Origin: CAYJXJ01 sp964374095
Lineage (GTDB): Bacteria; Elusimicrobiota; Elusimicrobia; UBA1565; UBA9628
NCBI GenBank assembly: GCA_964374095.1
Contig: CAYJXJ010000055.1
Span: 1-24,687 of the forward strand
Reading direction: 5' to 3'
Length of the DNA: 24,687 nt
The notes under the pieces were generated by a model that saw only the letters and a list, made by a program, of their open reading frames with translations, searched no databases and had not been told where the DNA came from. The position numbers and the translations under genes are program-made. Positions 6,942 to 14,948 of this stretch are shown in pieces; the first letter of the stretch is position 1, and the number at the start of each line of letters is the position of its first letter.

Positions 6942-9325
6942 AGAAACGGGGGCCGCGCGAACTCTACGCCCGAGGCGAGCTGGACGGCGCCCTGGCCGCC
7001 TGCGGGCCCGCGGACAACCGGCCCGAGGCGGCGGCCTGGCGCGGCGTCGTCCTGCGGGCCATGGGCCGGGGACCCGAGGCAGCCGTTTCCTTGCAGGCGG
7101 CGGCGCGCACGGGGAAGGCCCCGGCTTGGGCGCACGCCGTGTTGGGCGAGATTTACCGCGAGTTGGGGGCTCGGCTGAGGGGTTACGGGGAAATTCAGCG
7201 CGCGCTCAAGCTCGATCCCGACGCGGCGCGGAGCGCGGACTTCCCGGGACTTGGGCCCGAGCGCGAGCAGGCCTGGGCCTTCGGCCTGCGCGGCGGCGCG
7301 GCGCGGGGGCGGGGCGACCTGGCCGCCGCGGAACGCGACCTCCGCGCCGCCGTGGAGCTCGACGCCGGGTGCGGATGGGCTTGGGGCTGGCTGGGAGAAC
7401 TGCTTCTCAAGGCCGGCCGGCTGGAAGAAGCCGTGGAGGCCTTGGATCGCGCCGTCGGACTTTTCGTCGAATGGCCGGACGCGCTCGCCTGGAGGGGAGA
7501 GGCCCTGCGGCTTTTGGGCCGCCCGCAGGAAGCCGTCGCCGATCTGGATGCGGCCCTCTCCTTAGGATTCGGCCGCCAGGAGATTTTTCTCAGCCGAGCC
7601 GCGGCGCGCGCCACGCTCGGAGACGCCTCGGGCCAGCTCGCGGATTTGACCCGGGCCGTGCGCCTCTCGCCGAAGGCCTTCGAAGAGGCGGCGCGGCGGG
7701 GGGGAGATCACCACGGGACGCGCTGGGTGCGCGGGGTGCTGTACTCGATGCGCCGGGCCGAGCGCCACCACGCCCGGGCCGAGGAAGCCGCGGGGCGGGG
7801 GCGCTCCGCGGAGGCGCTCAAGGCGTGGGGGGAGTGTCTCAAGGCCGATCCCGAGAACGTCGCGGCGCTTCTCGCGCGTTCGGAGACGCTCTCGGGGTCG
7901 GGCCGACTACGAGAGGCGCTGAGGGATGCGGAGAAGGCCGTGGCCCTGGAGCCCTCCGCCGAGACCTACTCGCGGCGCGCCGACGTAGAGCAGCGGCTCG
8001 GCTACATGGAAGCCGCCCTGCGCGATACGAGCTTGGCCGCGGCGCTGGCCCCGAGCGCGTCGCTCCTGCAGTGGCGCGCGCGCACCTTCCTGGGCATGCG
8101 GCATTACGACCTGGCCTTGAAGGACTTGGCCGCGGCCCTCGAGCTCGAGCCCGACAACGGCGACCTCTACGACCTCATGGCTCACGTGAACCTGCTGCTG
8201 GGGCGGGTGGCGCGCGCCCAGCGGGACGTCGAGGCGGCTCTGCGCCTGGCCCCCGGGCACGGCAACCTCCACCTGCGATTGGGCCAGCTGCTGGCGCTGC
8301 AGGGGCGGTTCTCCCAAGCGCGCCGCAGCGTCGGGCCGATCCGCACCCGCCTCCAGTCGTGGTATCATTTCACGGTCGGGTATGTTTGTTGCATCGAAAA
8401 GCGCTACGCCGCGGCGGGGCGGGAGTTCGACGCGGCGCGGCGGCTGGCGCGCCCGGAGGAAGGCCATCTGGGACGCCAGGCGCTGTTCTACGCGGCTGTC
8501 ACCAAGGCGCTTGGCGCGCCCAACGTCCCCTTCCAATCAATCAGTGGAAGGGACAGTCCCTTTCGGGACGGAGAGGAGAGGATGGGAAAGACCAACGGCC
8601 GGAAGGTTTCGGGCGCCGCCCGGGAGAAGGGCAAGGTGTATCTTTGCGGGCTGGGGGTCTATCCGCCGCAGACGGCCACCGTCGAGGTCCTGCGCGGGAT
8701 CAGCGAGTGCGACGTGATCTTCAACAACCTTCCCGGCATGGGGATCTCGGAGTTCCTCGGGCTTTTCTGCGCCAACCGCCGGCCCGTGGCCTTTCGCTAC
8801 GAGCAGGATGCCAAGCTCTGCGCCGATCTCGTGCTCTCGGAGGTGCGTCCGGGGCGCACGGTGGGGTTCGTCACCTTCGGGCATCCCATGCTCTTCGGGC
8901 CCCTCTCCCATGAGATCATCAAGCGCTGCCGCAAGGAGGGCATACCCTGCAAGGCCTTCGGCGCGGTTTCCTCCATGGACGCCGTGCTCGCCGCCAGCGG
9001 CCAGGTGCTGGGGTATTCCTACGGCGGCTATCAGCTCTTCGAGACCACGGGGACCCGGGTCCTCGACGACATCGCCGCGGCCAATCCCCGGCTGCCGATG
9101 GTGGTTTACTTCGCCGACGGCATGGGCCACGAGTGGCTTGGCGCGTTCGTGCGGACCATGCAAGCCCGCTACCCGCGGGAGCACGCCTGCCTGTTTTACG
9201 GCCCCAAACACGAGCTATGGGAGACTTCCCAGGACAAGATCACGCTCAAACAACTCGCCGAGATGAACCACCACCGCCTGGCCCAGGGCATCCTCTTCGT
9301 TCCTCCCCTGGGCGAGATCCAATGA
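6938..9325 (+). CDS. TPR-methylase fusion protein (TPR + tetrapyrrole-methylase fold)
   Basis: The 795-aa frame has TPR repeats from residue 1 to about 530 and a borosin-like methylase domain from about 565 to the end. Methylase landmarks are VYLCGLGVYPP (567-577), TFGHPMLFG (646-654), the AVSSMDAVLA segment and the final ILFVPPLGEI. The last TPR block (CCIEKRYAAAGREFDAARR) has a counterpart at the same place in the 10469 fusion, which supports a genuine TPR-methylase architecture. The join is odd: residues about 530-548 are encoded by a double hairpin of GTCCC/GGGAC arms, followed by a GA-rich Shine-Dalgarno-like run and an in-frame ATG at 8582. The product may therefore be one chain, or two proteins via internal initiation. 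The ATG at 6938 overlaps the radical SAM stop and the TGA overlaps the next ATG, so all are probably co-translated. Confidence 0.8.
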   Translation: MKKRGPRELYARGELDGALAACGPADNRPEAAAWRGVVLRAMGRGPEAAVSLQAAARTGKAPAWAHAVLGEIYRELGARLRGYGEIQRALKLDPDAARSADFPGLGPEREQAWAFGLRGGAARGRGDLAAAERDLRAAVELDAGCGWAWGWLGELLLKAGRLEEAVEALDRAVGLFVEWPDALAWRGEALRLLGRPQEAVADLDAALSLGFGRQEIFLSRAAARATLGDASGQLADLTRAVRLSPKAFEEAARRGGDHHGTRWVRGVLYSMRRAERHHARAEEAAGRGRSAEALKAWGECLKADPENVAALLARSETLSGSGRLREALRDAEKAVALEPSAETYSRRADVEQRLGYMEAALRDTSLAAALAPSASLLQWRARTFLGMRHYDLALKDLAAALELEPDNGDLYDLMAHVNLLLGRVARAQRDVEAALRLAPGHGNLHLRLGQLLALQGRFSQARRSVGPIRTRLQSWYHFTVGYVCCIEKRYAAAGREFDAARRLARPEEGHLGRQALFYAAVTKALGAPNVPFQSISGRDSPFRDGEERMGKTNGRKVSGAAREKGKVYLCGLGVYPPQTATVEVLRGISECDVIFNNLPGMGISEFLGLFCANRRPVAFRYEQDAKLCADLVLSEVRPGRTVGFVTFGHPMLFGPLSHEIIKRCRKEGIPCKAFGAVSSMDAVLAASGQVLGYSYGGYQLFETTGTRVLDDIAAANPRLPMVVYFADGMGHEWLGAFVRTMQARYPREHACLFYGPKHELWETSQDKITLKQLAEMNHHRLAQGILFVPPLGEIQ
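8525..8569. repeat. REP-like double hairpin at the TPR-methylase junction
   Basis: The first stem pairs GTCCCCTTCCA (8525-8535) with TGGAAGGGAC (8545-8554), with one bulged C and a 9-nt loop. The second pairs GTCCC (8556-8560) with GGGAC (8565-8569) around TTTC. AAGGGAC-A-GTCCCTT (8548-8562) is also a perfect odd palindrome. I associate GGGACAGTCCC-type palindromes with REP sequences mobilised by RAYT (Y1-type) transposases; that link is from memory, and no such transposase gene is in the window. The element keeps the frame open. Confidence 0.55.
8569..8584 (+). promoter_or_regulatory. Possible internal ribosome binding site and start of the methylase part
   Basis: The purine run GGAGAGGAGAGG follows the second hairpin and runs directly into an in-frame ATG at 8582. 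Initiation here would give a separate 247-aa methylase, close in size to the 244-aa enzyme encoded at 59-793. The sequence cannot tell whether the long fusion, the short form or both are made. Confidence 0.4.
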
Positions 9326-10017
9326 AGGCGCCGGGCCAAAGCGGAAGCGTTCGCATCTGCGGGCTGGGGACCCACCCGCCCACCGAAGCCACCATCGAGT
9401 GCCTGGCGGCGCTGGGCTCTTGCCGGGAGGTCTTGGCGGACATTGGGCGGCACCCGTCCCTGGAGTGGCTGCGCTCCCGCCTTCCCGGGGTCCGGCCCGC
9501 CTCCTCCGCCGAAGCCGTGGTTGCCGCGGCGCGGGGCGGGGGCGCGGTCGGCCTGGCGGTCTGGGGGCACGCCCTCTACACCAGCCGCCTGGCGGGCGAG
9601 ACGCGGCGGCTGTGCCGGGAACGCGGGGTGACGGTCGAGCTTTTTGGTTCCCCGTCGCCGCCCGGCAGCGTCGTGGCCCGCGAATTCATCTTCATGGGCG
9701 GAGTGCTTCGCGCCGAGCGATTTGGAACGTTCGGCGTCGACAGCTACGAGTTGGAGGCCCTGCTGGCCGCTCCCGCGCAGGCCGATACGCTCATCCCCCT
9801 GGCGGTCTATTCCGAGGGAGCCGCCCCGGCCGTCTGGGGGAAACTCGGCCGGGCCCTCGGCGGAAAATACCCCGCCGGCCACCGGGCGCGCCTGCGGGGC
9901 GAGGCCGAGGAAGAGGCGCGGGAGGTCGCGCTCGCCGACCTGGGGCGGGCGGCCCCGGAGGCCGGGGCGGTGCTCTACGTGCCGCCGGCAGGGGAAATTA
10001 TAAAGGCAGCCCGATGA
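9322..10017 (+). CDS. Divergent tetrapyrrole-methylase-fold protein
   Basis: This 231-aa protein keeps the start of the fold, VRICGLGTHPPTEATIECLA (residues 10-29), and the end, VLYVPPAGEI. The SAM-site motif is changed from GHP to WGHALYTS (81-88, proline lost), and the AVSS segment is replaced by GSPSPPGSV. A core region is shorter than in its neighbours. It may be a degenerate, perhaps inactive partner that pairs with the active-looking methylase upstream; tetrapyrrole methylases and borosin enzymes are usually dimers, which makes a heterodimer plausible but unproven. The ATG at 9322 overlaps the previous TGA (ATGA), so it is the fourth gene of the coupled operon; a longer open frame from 9133 lies inside the upstream methylase in another frame and is rejected. 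Confidence 0.75.
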   Translation: MKAPGQSGSVRICGLGTHPPTEATIECLAALGSCREVLADIGRHPSLEWLRSRLPGVRPASSAEAVVAAARGGGAVGLAVWGHALYTSRLAGETRRLCRERGVTVELFGSPSPPGSVVAREFIFMGGVLRAERFGTFGVDSYELEALLAAPAQADTLIPLAVYSEGAAPAVWGKLGRALGGKYPAGHRARLRGEAEEEAREVALADLGRAAPEAGAVLYVPPAGEIIKAAR

Positions 10018-10086
10018 ACCTTCAAGAACCGGGGGCCCTTCTCACGGGCACGGTGCAATAGGCGCAAAGAGTTTTGCAAGGTAAAT

Positions 10087-10428
10087 ATGGAATGGATTGC
10101 CCCGCCGAAGAAATCCGTCATCCAAGTCCAAGGCGCGGCCATCACCGTTCTGTCGCAAACTGATGAGGACTACATCTCGCTGACGGACATCGCCCGATTC
10201 AAAGACAGCGACAGGACCGACTACATTATCCAGAACTGGTTGCGGAATCGTAACACCATAGAGTTTCTCGGGGTTTGGGAGCAGTTGAACAACCCGGGTT
10301 TTAATCCCATCGAATTCGATGGGATTAGAAAACAAGCGGGGCTGAACAGCTTCGCTTTGACGGCGAAACGGTGGATAGAGGCGACCCATGCCATCGCCAC
10401 GAACGCGGAGGAGATTTTGGAGGCGTGA
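10087..10428 (+). pseudogene. KilA-N domain protein fragment
   Basis: The 113-aa frame contains the core of a KilA-N family protein: YISLTDIARFKDSD (about 29-42), YIIQNWLRNRNTIEFLGVWE, then FNPIEFDGIRKQAGLNSF and WIEATHAIA. KilA-N proteins of phages and mobile elements are commonly well over 200 residues, with a DNA-binding N-terminal part and a variable C-terminal part. Here the frame stops shortly after the WIE segment, where relatives continue with a glycine-rich GRYGGGTYAHKDIA-type stretch, so it is probably truncated. AAGG (10078-10081) is a reasonable ribosome binding site for the ATG at 10087. The base composition is visibly less GC-rich than all neighbours and the gene interrupts the TPR/methylase series, both signs of horizontal arrival. 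It may still make a short protein. Confidence 0.75.
10302..10327. repeat. Perfect 26-bp palindrome inside the KilA-N fragment
   Basis: The half-site TAATCCCATCGAA is followed directly by its exact reverse complement, with the centre between 10314 and 10315. It encodes the NPIEFDGIR segment, which is conserved at protein level in KilA-N proteins, so it may be a coincidence of coding. It could also act as a dimeric operator. Confidence 0.8.
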
Positions 10429-10468
10429 TCGGGTCTCTCGCGATATTCGGTATATTCATAGCGGCGCC

Positions 10469-12376
10469 ATGAAACTTTCAAAAATGAGACCGCCGATCGT
10501 GCCGGAGCGGCGGCACGTCCGCTGTTGGGTCGGGGAGAGCCCGGCGGCGAAGCCTCCGAGAGGCGGGGCGGACCTCCCGGCTTGGAAGGGCCGACGGCTG
10601 TCCTTGGCCGGAGATTTCGCGGGGGCCCGGCGCGTCCTCGATGCGGTCTTGCGCCGAACGCCGCAGGATCCTCTGGCCCGAGGCTGGCGCGGGGAACTGC
10701 GTCTGATGCAGGACGACCCCGACGGCGCGTTGGAGGACCTGGATGCGGCGGCGGGGCGCGACGGGGCCGACCCGTGGTTTTTCGCGTACCGAGCGGCCGC
10801 GCTGTTTCGCTCCGGGAATTTGGATCGAGCCGCGCGGGATATCGAGAGCTTCGTGGCTCTTCGGCCCGCCGCCGCGGCGGGCTACGCCCTGCGCGCGGTG
10901 GTGGCGGCCGGCCGCGGCCGCCGGGAGGAAGCGGAATCCGCGCTGGCCCGCGCGCTGAAAGTCCCGAGGGCGGGCTGGATTCACGCCGTGGCGGGATCGA
11001 TGCGGGCCCGATGGGGCGACCTCGAGGGCGCCCGGGCCGACATCGAACGCGCCGCGCGGCTGGAACCGTCCGCGTGGGTGCTGATGGAACGCGCCGTGGT
11101 TCAGCGGCGGACCGGGCGCTACTGGCTCGCGCTCAAGGATCTTCGCCGCGCTGAACGGCTTCTCCCCGGCGACCCGGAACCCTGCCTGCGGGCCTCCGGC
11201 ATCCAGCTTGATCAAGCCCAGTATGCCCGCGCCGGCGAGAGTCTCGGACGGGCGCTGGCCGTCAAGCCCGATGATCCGGGCATTCTGCGCCAGCGCGCGC
11301 GGGTTCGCTTCGTCGGGGGCGATTCGCCCGGGGCGCGGGAGGACCTCGAGCGCGCCGTCGTCGCCGGCGGGGGAGATCCCTACATCCGGCAGGAATTGAC
11401 GCTCGTGCTGGCGGCCCTGGGGGAGCATGGACTGGCCCGGCGGGAGTTGTCCCGCGGCAGATGGTCGGCGGGCGCCGTGGAATTTCTGCGCGGCTTCATC
11501 CTGTGCCGCTCCGGCGGCTTTGTCGAGGCTGAAAGGGAATTCGCGCGGGCGGAGGAAAGGTCGCGCTCTCTGTCGGACGGCCTGTGCCGGAAGGCCGGCC
11601 TCTACCGCTGGACCGCCCGCTTGCTGGCGGGCATCGAACCCCTCGCCGCGCCGGCCGGCCGCGAATTGACGATGATCGGCCTGGGCTACCGCCAGCTCTG
11701 GCAGCTTACCGCCGGCGCCCTGCGCGCCCTGCGGACCGCCGAGCGCCTTTATTGCAACCACTCCGATCTCACGGTGCGCGAGTTCCTCGCGCTGTTTCCG
11801 GTTCCCTACCGGCCCATCGTCTTCCGGGGGACCACGGCGCAGGCCGTCTACAGCACCGGCGTCGTCATGGCGGGCTTCCGGGACGCGCGGCGCGTGGCCA
11901 TGGTGACGCGGGCTCAACCGCTGGTCTATGGGCGGCTGGCCTATTTGTTGGCGCGCGCCTGTTGGAGGCGCAAGTTCGACTGCCGGGCCACCGCGTCGGT
12001 CTCTATATTCGACGCGGGGCCCGCGACCGTCTCAGGGAGCGGGGCCGACGGCCGCGGCATGCAGATCCGGGACCGTCTGCATTTGAGGCGCATCAACCCC
12101 GGGATCCCGCTCTTTGTCTATAGTCCCAAGGGAGACGAGACCATTCAGCCCTTGGGCGGCATGATGAAGGTCGAGGAGGCCCCGCCCGTGATCGGCGCGA
12201 TCGCGCGGGCCTACCCGGAGGAGCACCCCTGCTACCTTTTCGCCGGGGGCGGGGACCGTGAACTGGAAGCCCAAACCGCGACCGTCGCCGGACTGCCCGA
12301 GGCATTGAACCGCGCCGACGTGGCGGTTTCGCTCTACCTTCCGCCCGTGCCCCGCTCTCGTCGCCCCCGGCCGTGA
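10469..12376 (+). CDS. TPR-methylase fusion protein, degenerate SAM motif
   Basis: This 635-aa protein has TPR repeats from about residue 45 to 390, then a continuous borosin-like methylase domain (about 398-625). Domain landmarks are LTMIGLGYRQL (400-410), LYCNHSDLTVREFLALF, TRAQPLVYG (480-488) and the terminal VSLYLPPVP strand. The GHP of related domains is AQP here and the AVSS segment reads ASVSIFDAG, so SAM binding or activity may be altered. No hairpin or start-like site lies at the join, unlike the 6938 gene, so this is a clean fusion and the best evidence that TPR and methylase parts work together. The ATG at 10469 is chosen because an earlier in-frame ATG at 10388 lies within the KilA-N fragment. 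TATATT (10451-10456) upstream may be a -10 box. The stop overlaps the GTG of the next gene. Confidence 0.8.
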   Translation: MKLSKMRPPIVPERRHVRCWVGESPAAKPPRGGADLPAWKGRRLSLAGDFAGARRVLDAVLRRTPQDPLARGWRGELRLMQDDPDGALEDLDAAAGRDGADPWFFAYRAAALFRSGNLDRAARDIESFVALRPAAAAGYALRAVVAAGRGRREEAESALARALKVPRAGWIHAVAGSMRARWGDLEGARADIERAARLEPSAWVLMERAVVQRRTGRYWLALKDLRRAERLLPGDPEPCLRASGIQLDQAQYARAGESLGRALAVKPDDPGILRQRARVRFVGGDSPGAREDLERAVVAGGGDPYIRQELTLVLAALGEHGLARRELSRGRWSAGAVEFLRGFILCRSGGFVEAEREFARAEERSRSLSDGLCRKAGLYRWTARLLAGIEPLAAPAGRELTMIGLGYRQLWQLTAGALRALRTAERLYCNHSDLTVREFLALFPVPYRPIVFRGTTAQAVYSTGVVMAGFRDARRVAMVTRAQPLVYGRLAYLLARACWRRKFDCRATASVSIFDAGPATVSGSGADGRGMQIRDRLHLRRINPGIPLFVYSPKGDETIQPLGGMMKVEEAPPVIGAIARAYPEEHPCYLFAGGGDRELEAQTATVAGLPEALNRADVAVSLYLPPVPRSRRPRP

Positions 12377-13914
12377 GGGTCGCGGCCGCGCTGACGCTCG
12401 CGGCCTATCTGGCCTGCCTCATCGGGCTGGGCCGCGGCGTCGAGCACGAGGACTGGGACGGGATCAAGAGCGTCAACAACGCCCTGCTGGTGGCCGGGAT
12501 TTCCGCCACGGGCATGGGCTTCGACGTCCAGCGGGCCCCGCTTGGCTGGCTGGCCATGCTCCCGGTCGCGGCCCCCGCCTACGCCGCCGGCGGACCGCGG
12601 GCGGCCCTGCGGGCTCTGCGCTGGTACATGCCCCTCTGGACCTGCCTGCTCGTGGGGGTCTGTTGGTCGCTGGCGAGCCGCCGGGGCCCGCCCCTGGCCG
12701 CGGCCCTGGCGGCCGCGGGGCTGGCTTTGAATCCGATGCTCATCCAATTCTCGCCCTTCGCCCTGCTGGATACTTTCGCAGCGCTCCCTTTCCTGTGGTT
12801 TCTGGCGGCCGCGTACCGCTATGTCCGAGCGCCTTCAAATCGATCCCTCGGCCTGTTGGGGGCGGCCTATTTGGCCGCCTTCCTCGCCAAATACCACCTT
12901 GGCGCCATGATCCTGATCCCGCTGGCCTGGCCGCTGGCCGATCCCGAGACCCGCGGCGGGGCCTCGAAGGCCCGGCGGGCTCTGATCTCCCGGCTCTGGA
13001 TCCTGCCTCCCGCCTGCTGGCTTTCGGCCGTGGCGCTCATCGGGGCCCTGATTTTCTCGACGACCGGCGGCGACGCAGGCTCATGGCGGCACGCGCAGGC
13101 CGAGCTTTGGCGGGATTTTGCCTTTAACGTGCTCACCCTCAAGGCGTCGAGCCCCGCGCTTTACGTCCTCTCCCTGTGGCGGCAGCTCGGCCCGGGCCTG
13201 GCCGCGCTGGCGCTCATCGGCCTGTGGAGCTGGTTGGAGGAGGACGATCCGCTCGGGCGCTTTCTGGCCCTGAGCCTGCTCGGTTTTCTCCTCATCGCGA
13301 GCGTCGGGCTCTCGAACCGCGAGCCCCGCTACCTCATCCCCGCCCTGCCCCTCGTCTACGCCGCGGTGGGCCAGGGTTTCGAGCGTTTGGCCGCGGCCCT
13401 GCCCAACGATGGCTCGCGCCGGGCGATCCTCGCCGCCGGAGTCCTCCTGTTCTGGCCCTGGAAGGAAGCCTTGGCCGCCGCGCGGCATCTTCGGCGCGAG
13501 CCCTCGGTTCGCACCGCGGTCCCCTGGCGCATGGCGGAGCTTGCGGAGGCGGCCGTGCCCCCGGAGGGCTGCGTGGGCTGGCTGGAGGGCGACATCCATT
13601 TCCAAGCCCGCGAGCCGCTCTATCGCTACGAGCCCTACTTGATCCTGGGGGCGCCCACCTTCCGCTATTTCGTGCGCCGCCGGGTCAAGGAGATCCGCGC
13701 CGCCGGCGACGACGGGACGGCCTGCTCCCCGGCCTACCTCATCGCGCCGCGCTGGGGTCCTCAGGGAGAGCGGTGGGCGGGGCCCGCGCTCGCCCGCGGC
13801 TACCGTTTGCCGGCGGGGGTATCGCCCGCGCTCTGGCTTGGGGGCGTTCTGGACTGGGAGGCGTATTCCGAGGAAGTCTCGAAGCGCGGCCCCGCGTCGC
13901 GCCAGATCCGGTAG
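12373..13914 (+). CDS. GT-C-like polytopic membrane protein (PMT/ArnT-type glycosyltransferase candidate)
   Basis: This 513-aa protein has many hydrophobic segments: an N-terminal one (about 3-20), WYMPLWTCLLVGVCWSLA (about 83-100), LAAALAAAGLALNP, FLWFLAAAYRYV, AAYLAAFLAKYHLGAMILIP, LSAVALIGALIF and several more before residue 370, followed by a soluble C-terminal part. The acidic first loop HEDWDG (25-30), the FLAKYH segment and the NREPRYLIPALPLVYA block are typical of GT-C enzymes that transfer sugars from polyprenyl phosphates outside the membrane. Donor and acceptor are unknown. The GTG start overlaps the upstream fusion gene (GTGA). The last 38 or so codons lie in a 119-bp repeat that, on the other strand, encodes the tail of the compact TPR protein, so the native C-terminus has probably been replaced. 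Confidence 0.7.
   Translation: MRVAAALTLAAYLACLIGLGRGVEHEDWDGIKSVNNALLVAGISATGMGFDVQRAPLGWLAMLPVAAPAYAAGGPRAALRALRWYMPLWTCLLVGVCWSLASRRGPPLAAALAAAGLALNPMLIQFSPFALLDTFAALPFLWFLAAAYRYVRAPSNRSLGLLGAAYLAAFLAKYHLGAMILIPLAWPLADPETRGGASKARRALISRLWILPPACWLSAVALIGALIFSTTGGDAGSWRHAQAELWRDFAFNVLTLKASSPALYVLSLWRQLGPGLAALALIGLWSWLEEDDPLGRFLALSLLGFLLIASVGLSNREPRYLIPALPLVYAAVGQGFERLAAALPNDGSRRAILAAGVLLFWPWKEALAAARHLRREPSVRTAVPWRMAELAEAAVPPEGCVGWLEGDIHFQAREPLYRYEPYLILGAPTFRYFVRRRVKEIRAAGDDGTACSPAYLIAPRWGPQGERWAGPALARGYRLPAGVSPALWLGGVLDWEAYSEEVSKRGPASRQIR
13796..13914. repeat. 119-bp direct repeat, left copy
   Basis: This segment matches 14990-15108 at offset 1194 with no gap and about 12 mismatches in 114 aligned bases (near 89% identity). 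On the plus strand it codes the end of the GT-C-like protein; on the minus strand it codes the tail of the compact TPR copy 2. The two repeats bracket the 1.08-kb TPR cassette. Confidence 0.85.
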
Positions 13915-14948
13915 CAGGGGTCAGCGCGGATCTTTGGGCGGCGCCGTGGCGTGAGGCGATCTCGGAGCTCGTCAATCTCGTGGCGCGGGCCCGGGGAAGG
14001 CAATGTCTCCAAGCGCGCGACATCCTGGAGGGCTCCCCGGCGGTCCCCCAGCCGCTCCTTGGCCTGGGCCCGCCAAAGCCAGGCCTCCCGGTCCGTCGGA
14101 TTGCGCCGCAGGGCGCCGTCCAAATCCATCAGCGCTCGGTCCCACCGGCCGAGCATGAGCCAGGCGCGGCCCCGCCAACCGAGGGCGTGCTTGCCGCCCG
14201 CGGACTCGGCCCGATCCAGAACGCGGAGGGCCGCTTTGGGGCGGCCCATCCGCAGGAGCAAATCGCCTTCCCAGGCCAGGGCTTCGCCGATCTCCCCGGG
14301 GGGGATAAAATCGCGGGCCAGGCGGATCGCCTGGAGCGCCTCCGATGGCCGGCGCGACCCGAGGTAGGCGTCGGCGAGATAGGCCTGCGCCAACCAGTCG
14401 GGCGGACGAGACGATTGAACGGCGGCGAGCAAGGGTGGAATGGCCCCGCGGGCGTCGTTGTCGTGAAGGCGCAGAAGCCCCAATTCACGCCGCATCCAGC
14501 GGTAGCGCGCGGCGCGAAACCGCGCCGCTGTTTCGAGGTCGGCGCGGCCCGCCGGGCGCGCCAGTTTTGCCTGCAGTACGCCGCGGTAGAACCAGGGCCA
14601 GGGCCGGTCCGCGATCAGGGTCAATCGTCCCAAGACGGCGATGTCCCGGCGGAACCGCAGTTCAGGTCTGGTGAAGACCCCGCTCCCCTGCCACGGGCAG
14701 CGCAGAATCCCCAGGGTCTCCGGGGTCGCGTCCGAGCGGAGGAGGGCCTCGGCCTCGACGAAGGCCTGGGAGTATCGGCGCATCGCGACGAGGGTCCGGA
14801 AGCGATCCCGTCGCGAGGCCGGGTCTCGGGCCCCGGTCCAGTTGGCGAGCAGGCCGCGCAAGAGGGGCGCGGCCGCGGCGTCCTCGCCGCGCCGCAGGTG
14901 TCGCTCCGCCTCGTCGAAGATGGCGGAGAGGGCAATGGTTCCCACCAT
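13800..14948 (-). CDS. Compact TPR protein, copy 2, with duplicated tail (382 aa)
   Basis: Residues 1 to about 320 equal copy 1 (3965-5065) except for one I/L change near the start, with the same PWPWFYRG, RYRWM and DREAWLWRA landmarks. The C-terminus differs: residues about 346-382 form a tail with YRIWRDAGPR, ETSSEYASQS and PAGKR that is a copy of the tail of the methylase encoded directly upstream. The tail and its TAG stop come from the left 119-bp repeat. The gene starts 45 nt after the methylase stop and may be transcribed with it, but it also has its own extended -10 box 6 nt before the ATG. It overlaps the convergent GT-C-like gene by 115 bp. The shared tail could be functional or a by-product of the rearrangement. 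Confidence 0.8.
   Translation of the reverse strand: MVGTIALSAIFDEAERHLRRGEDAAAAPLLRGLLANWTGARDPASRRDRFRTLVAMRRYSQAFVEAEALLRSDATPETLGILRCPWQGSGVFTRPELRFRRDIAVLGRLTLIADRPWPWFYRGVLQAKLARPAGRADLETAARFRAARYRWMRRELGLLRLHDNDARGAIPPLLAAVQSSRPPDWLAQAYLADAYLGSRRPSEALQAIRLARDFIPPGEIGEALAWEGDLLLRMGRPKAALRVLDRAESAGGKHALGWRGRAWLMLGRWDRALMDLDGALRRNPTDREAWLWRAQAKERLGDRRGALQDVARLETLPSPGPRHEIDELRDRLTPRRRPKIRADPCYRIWRDAGPRFETSSEYASQSRTPPSQSAGDTPAGKR

Noticed and set aside
8525..8569. Rho-independent terminator
   Set aside because: The stems are not followed by a T-run, and the reading frame passes through them into the methylase domain.
9133..9321. Upstream start for the divergent methylase
   Set aside because: This extension lies in the coding region of the TPR-methylase gene. 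The ATG at 9322 overlaps the stop and begins just before the VRICGLG strand of the fold.
10018..10086. Small precursor peptide gene after the second methylase
   Set aside because: The 69-bp gap has no start codon with a plausible ribosome binding site and reading frame that would encode a leader and core peptide.
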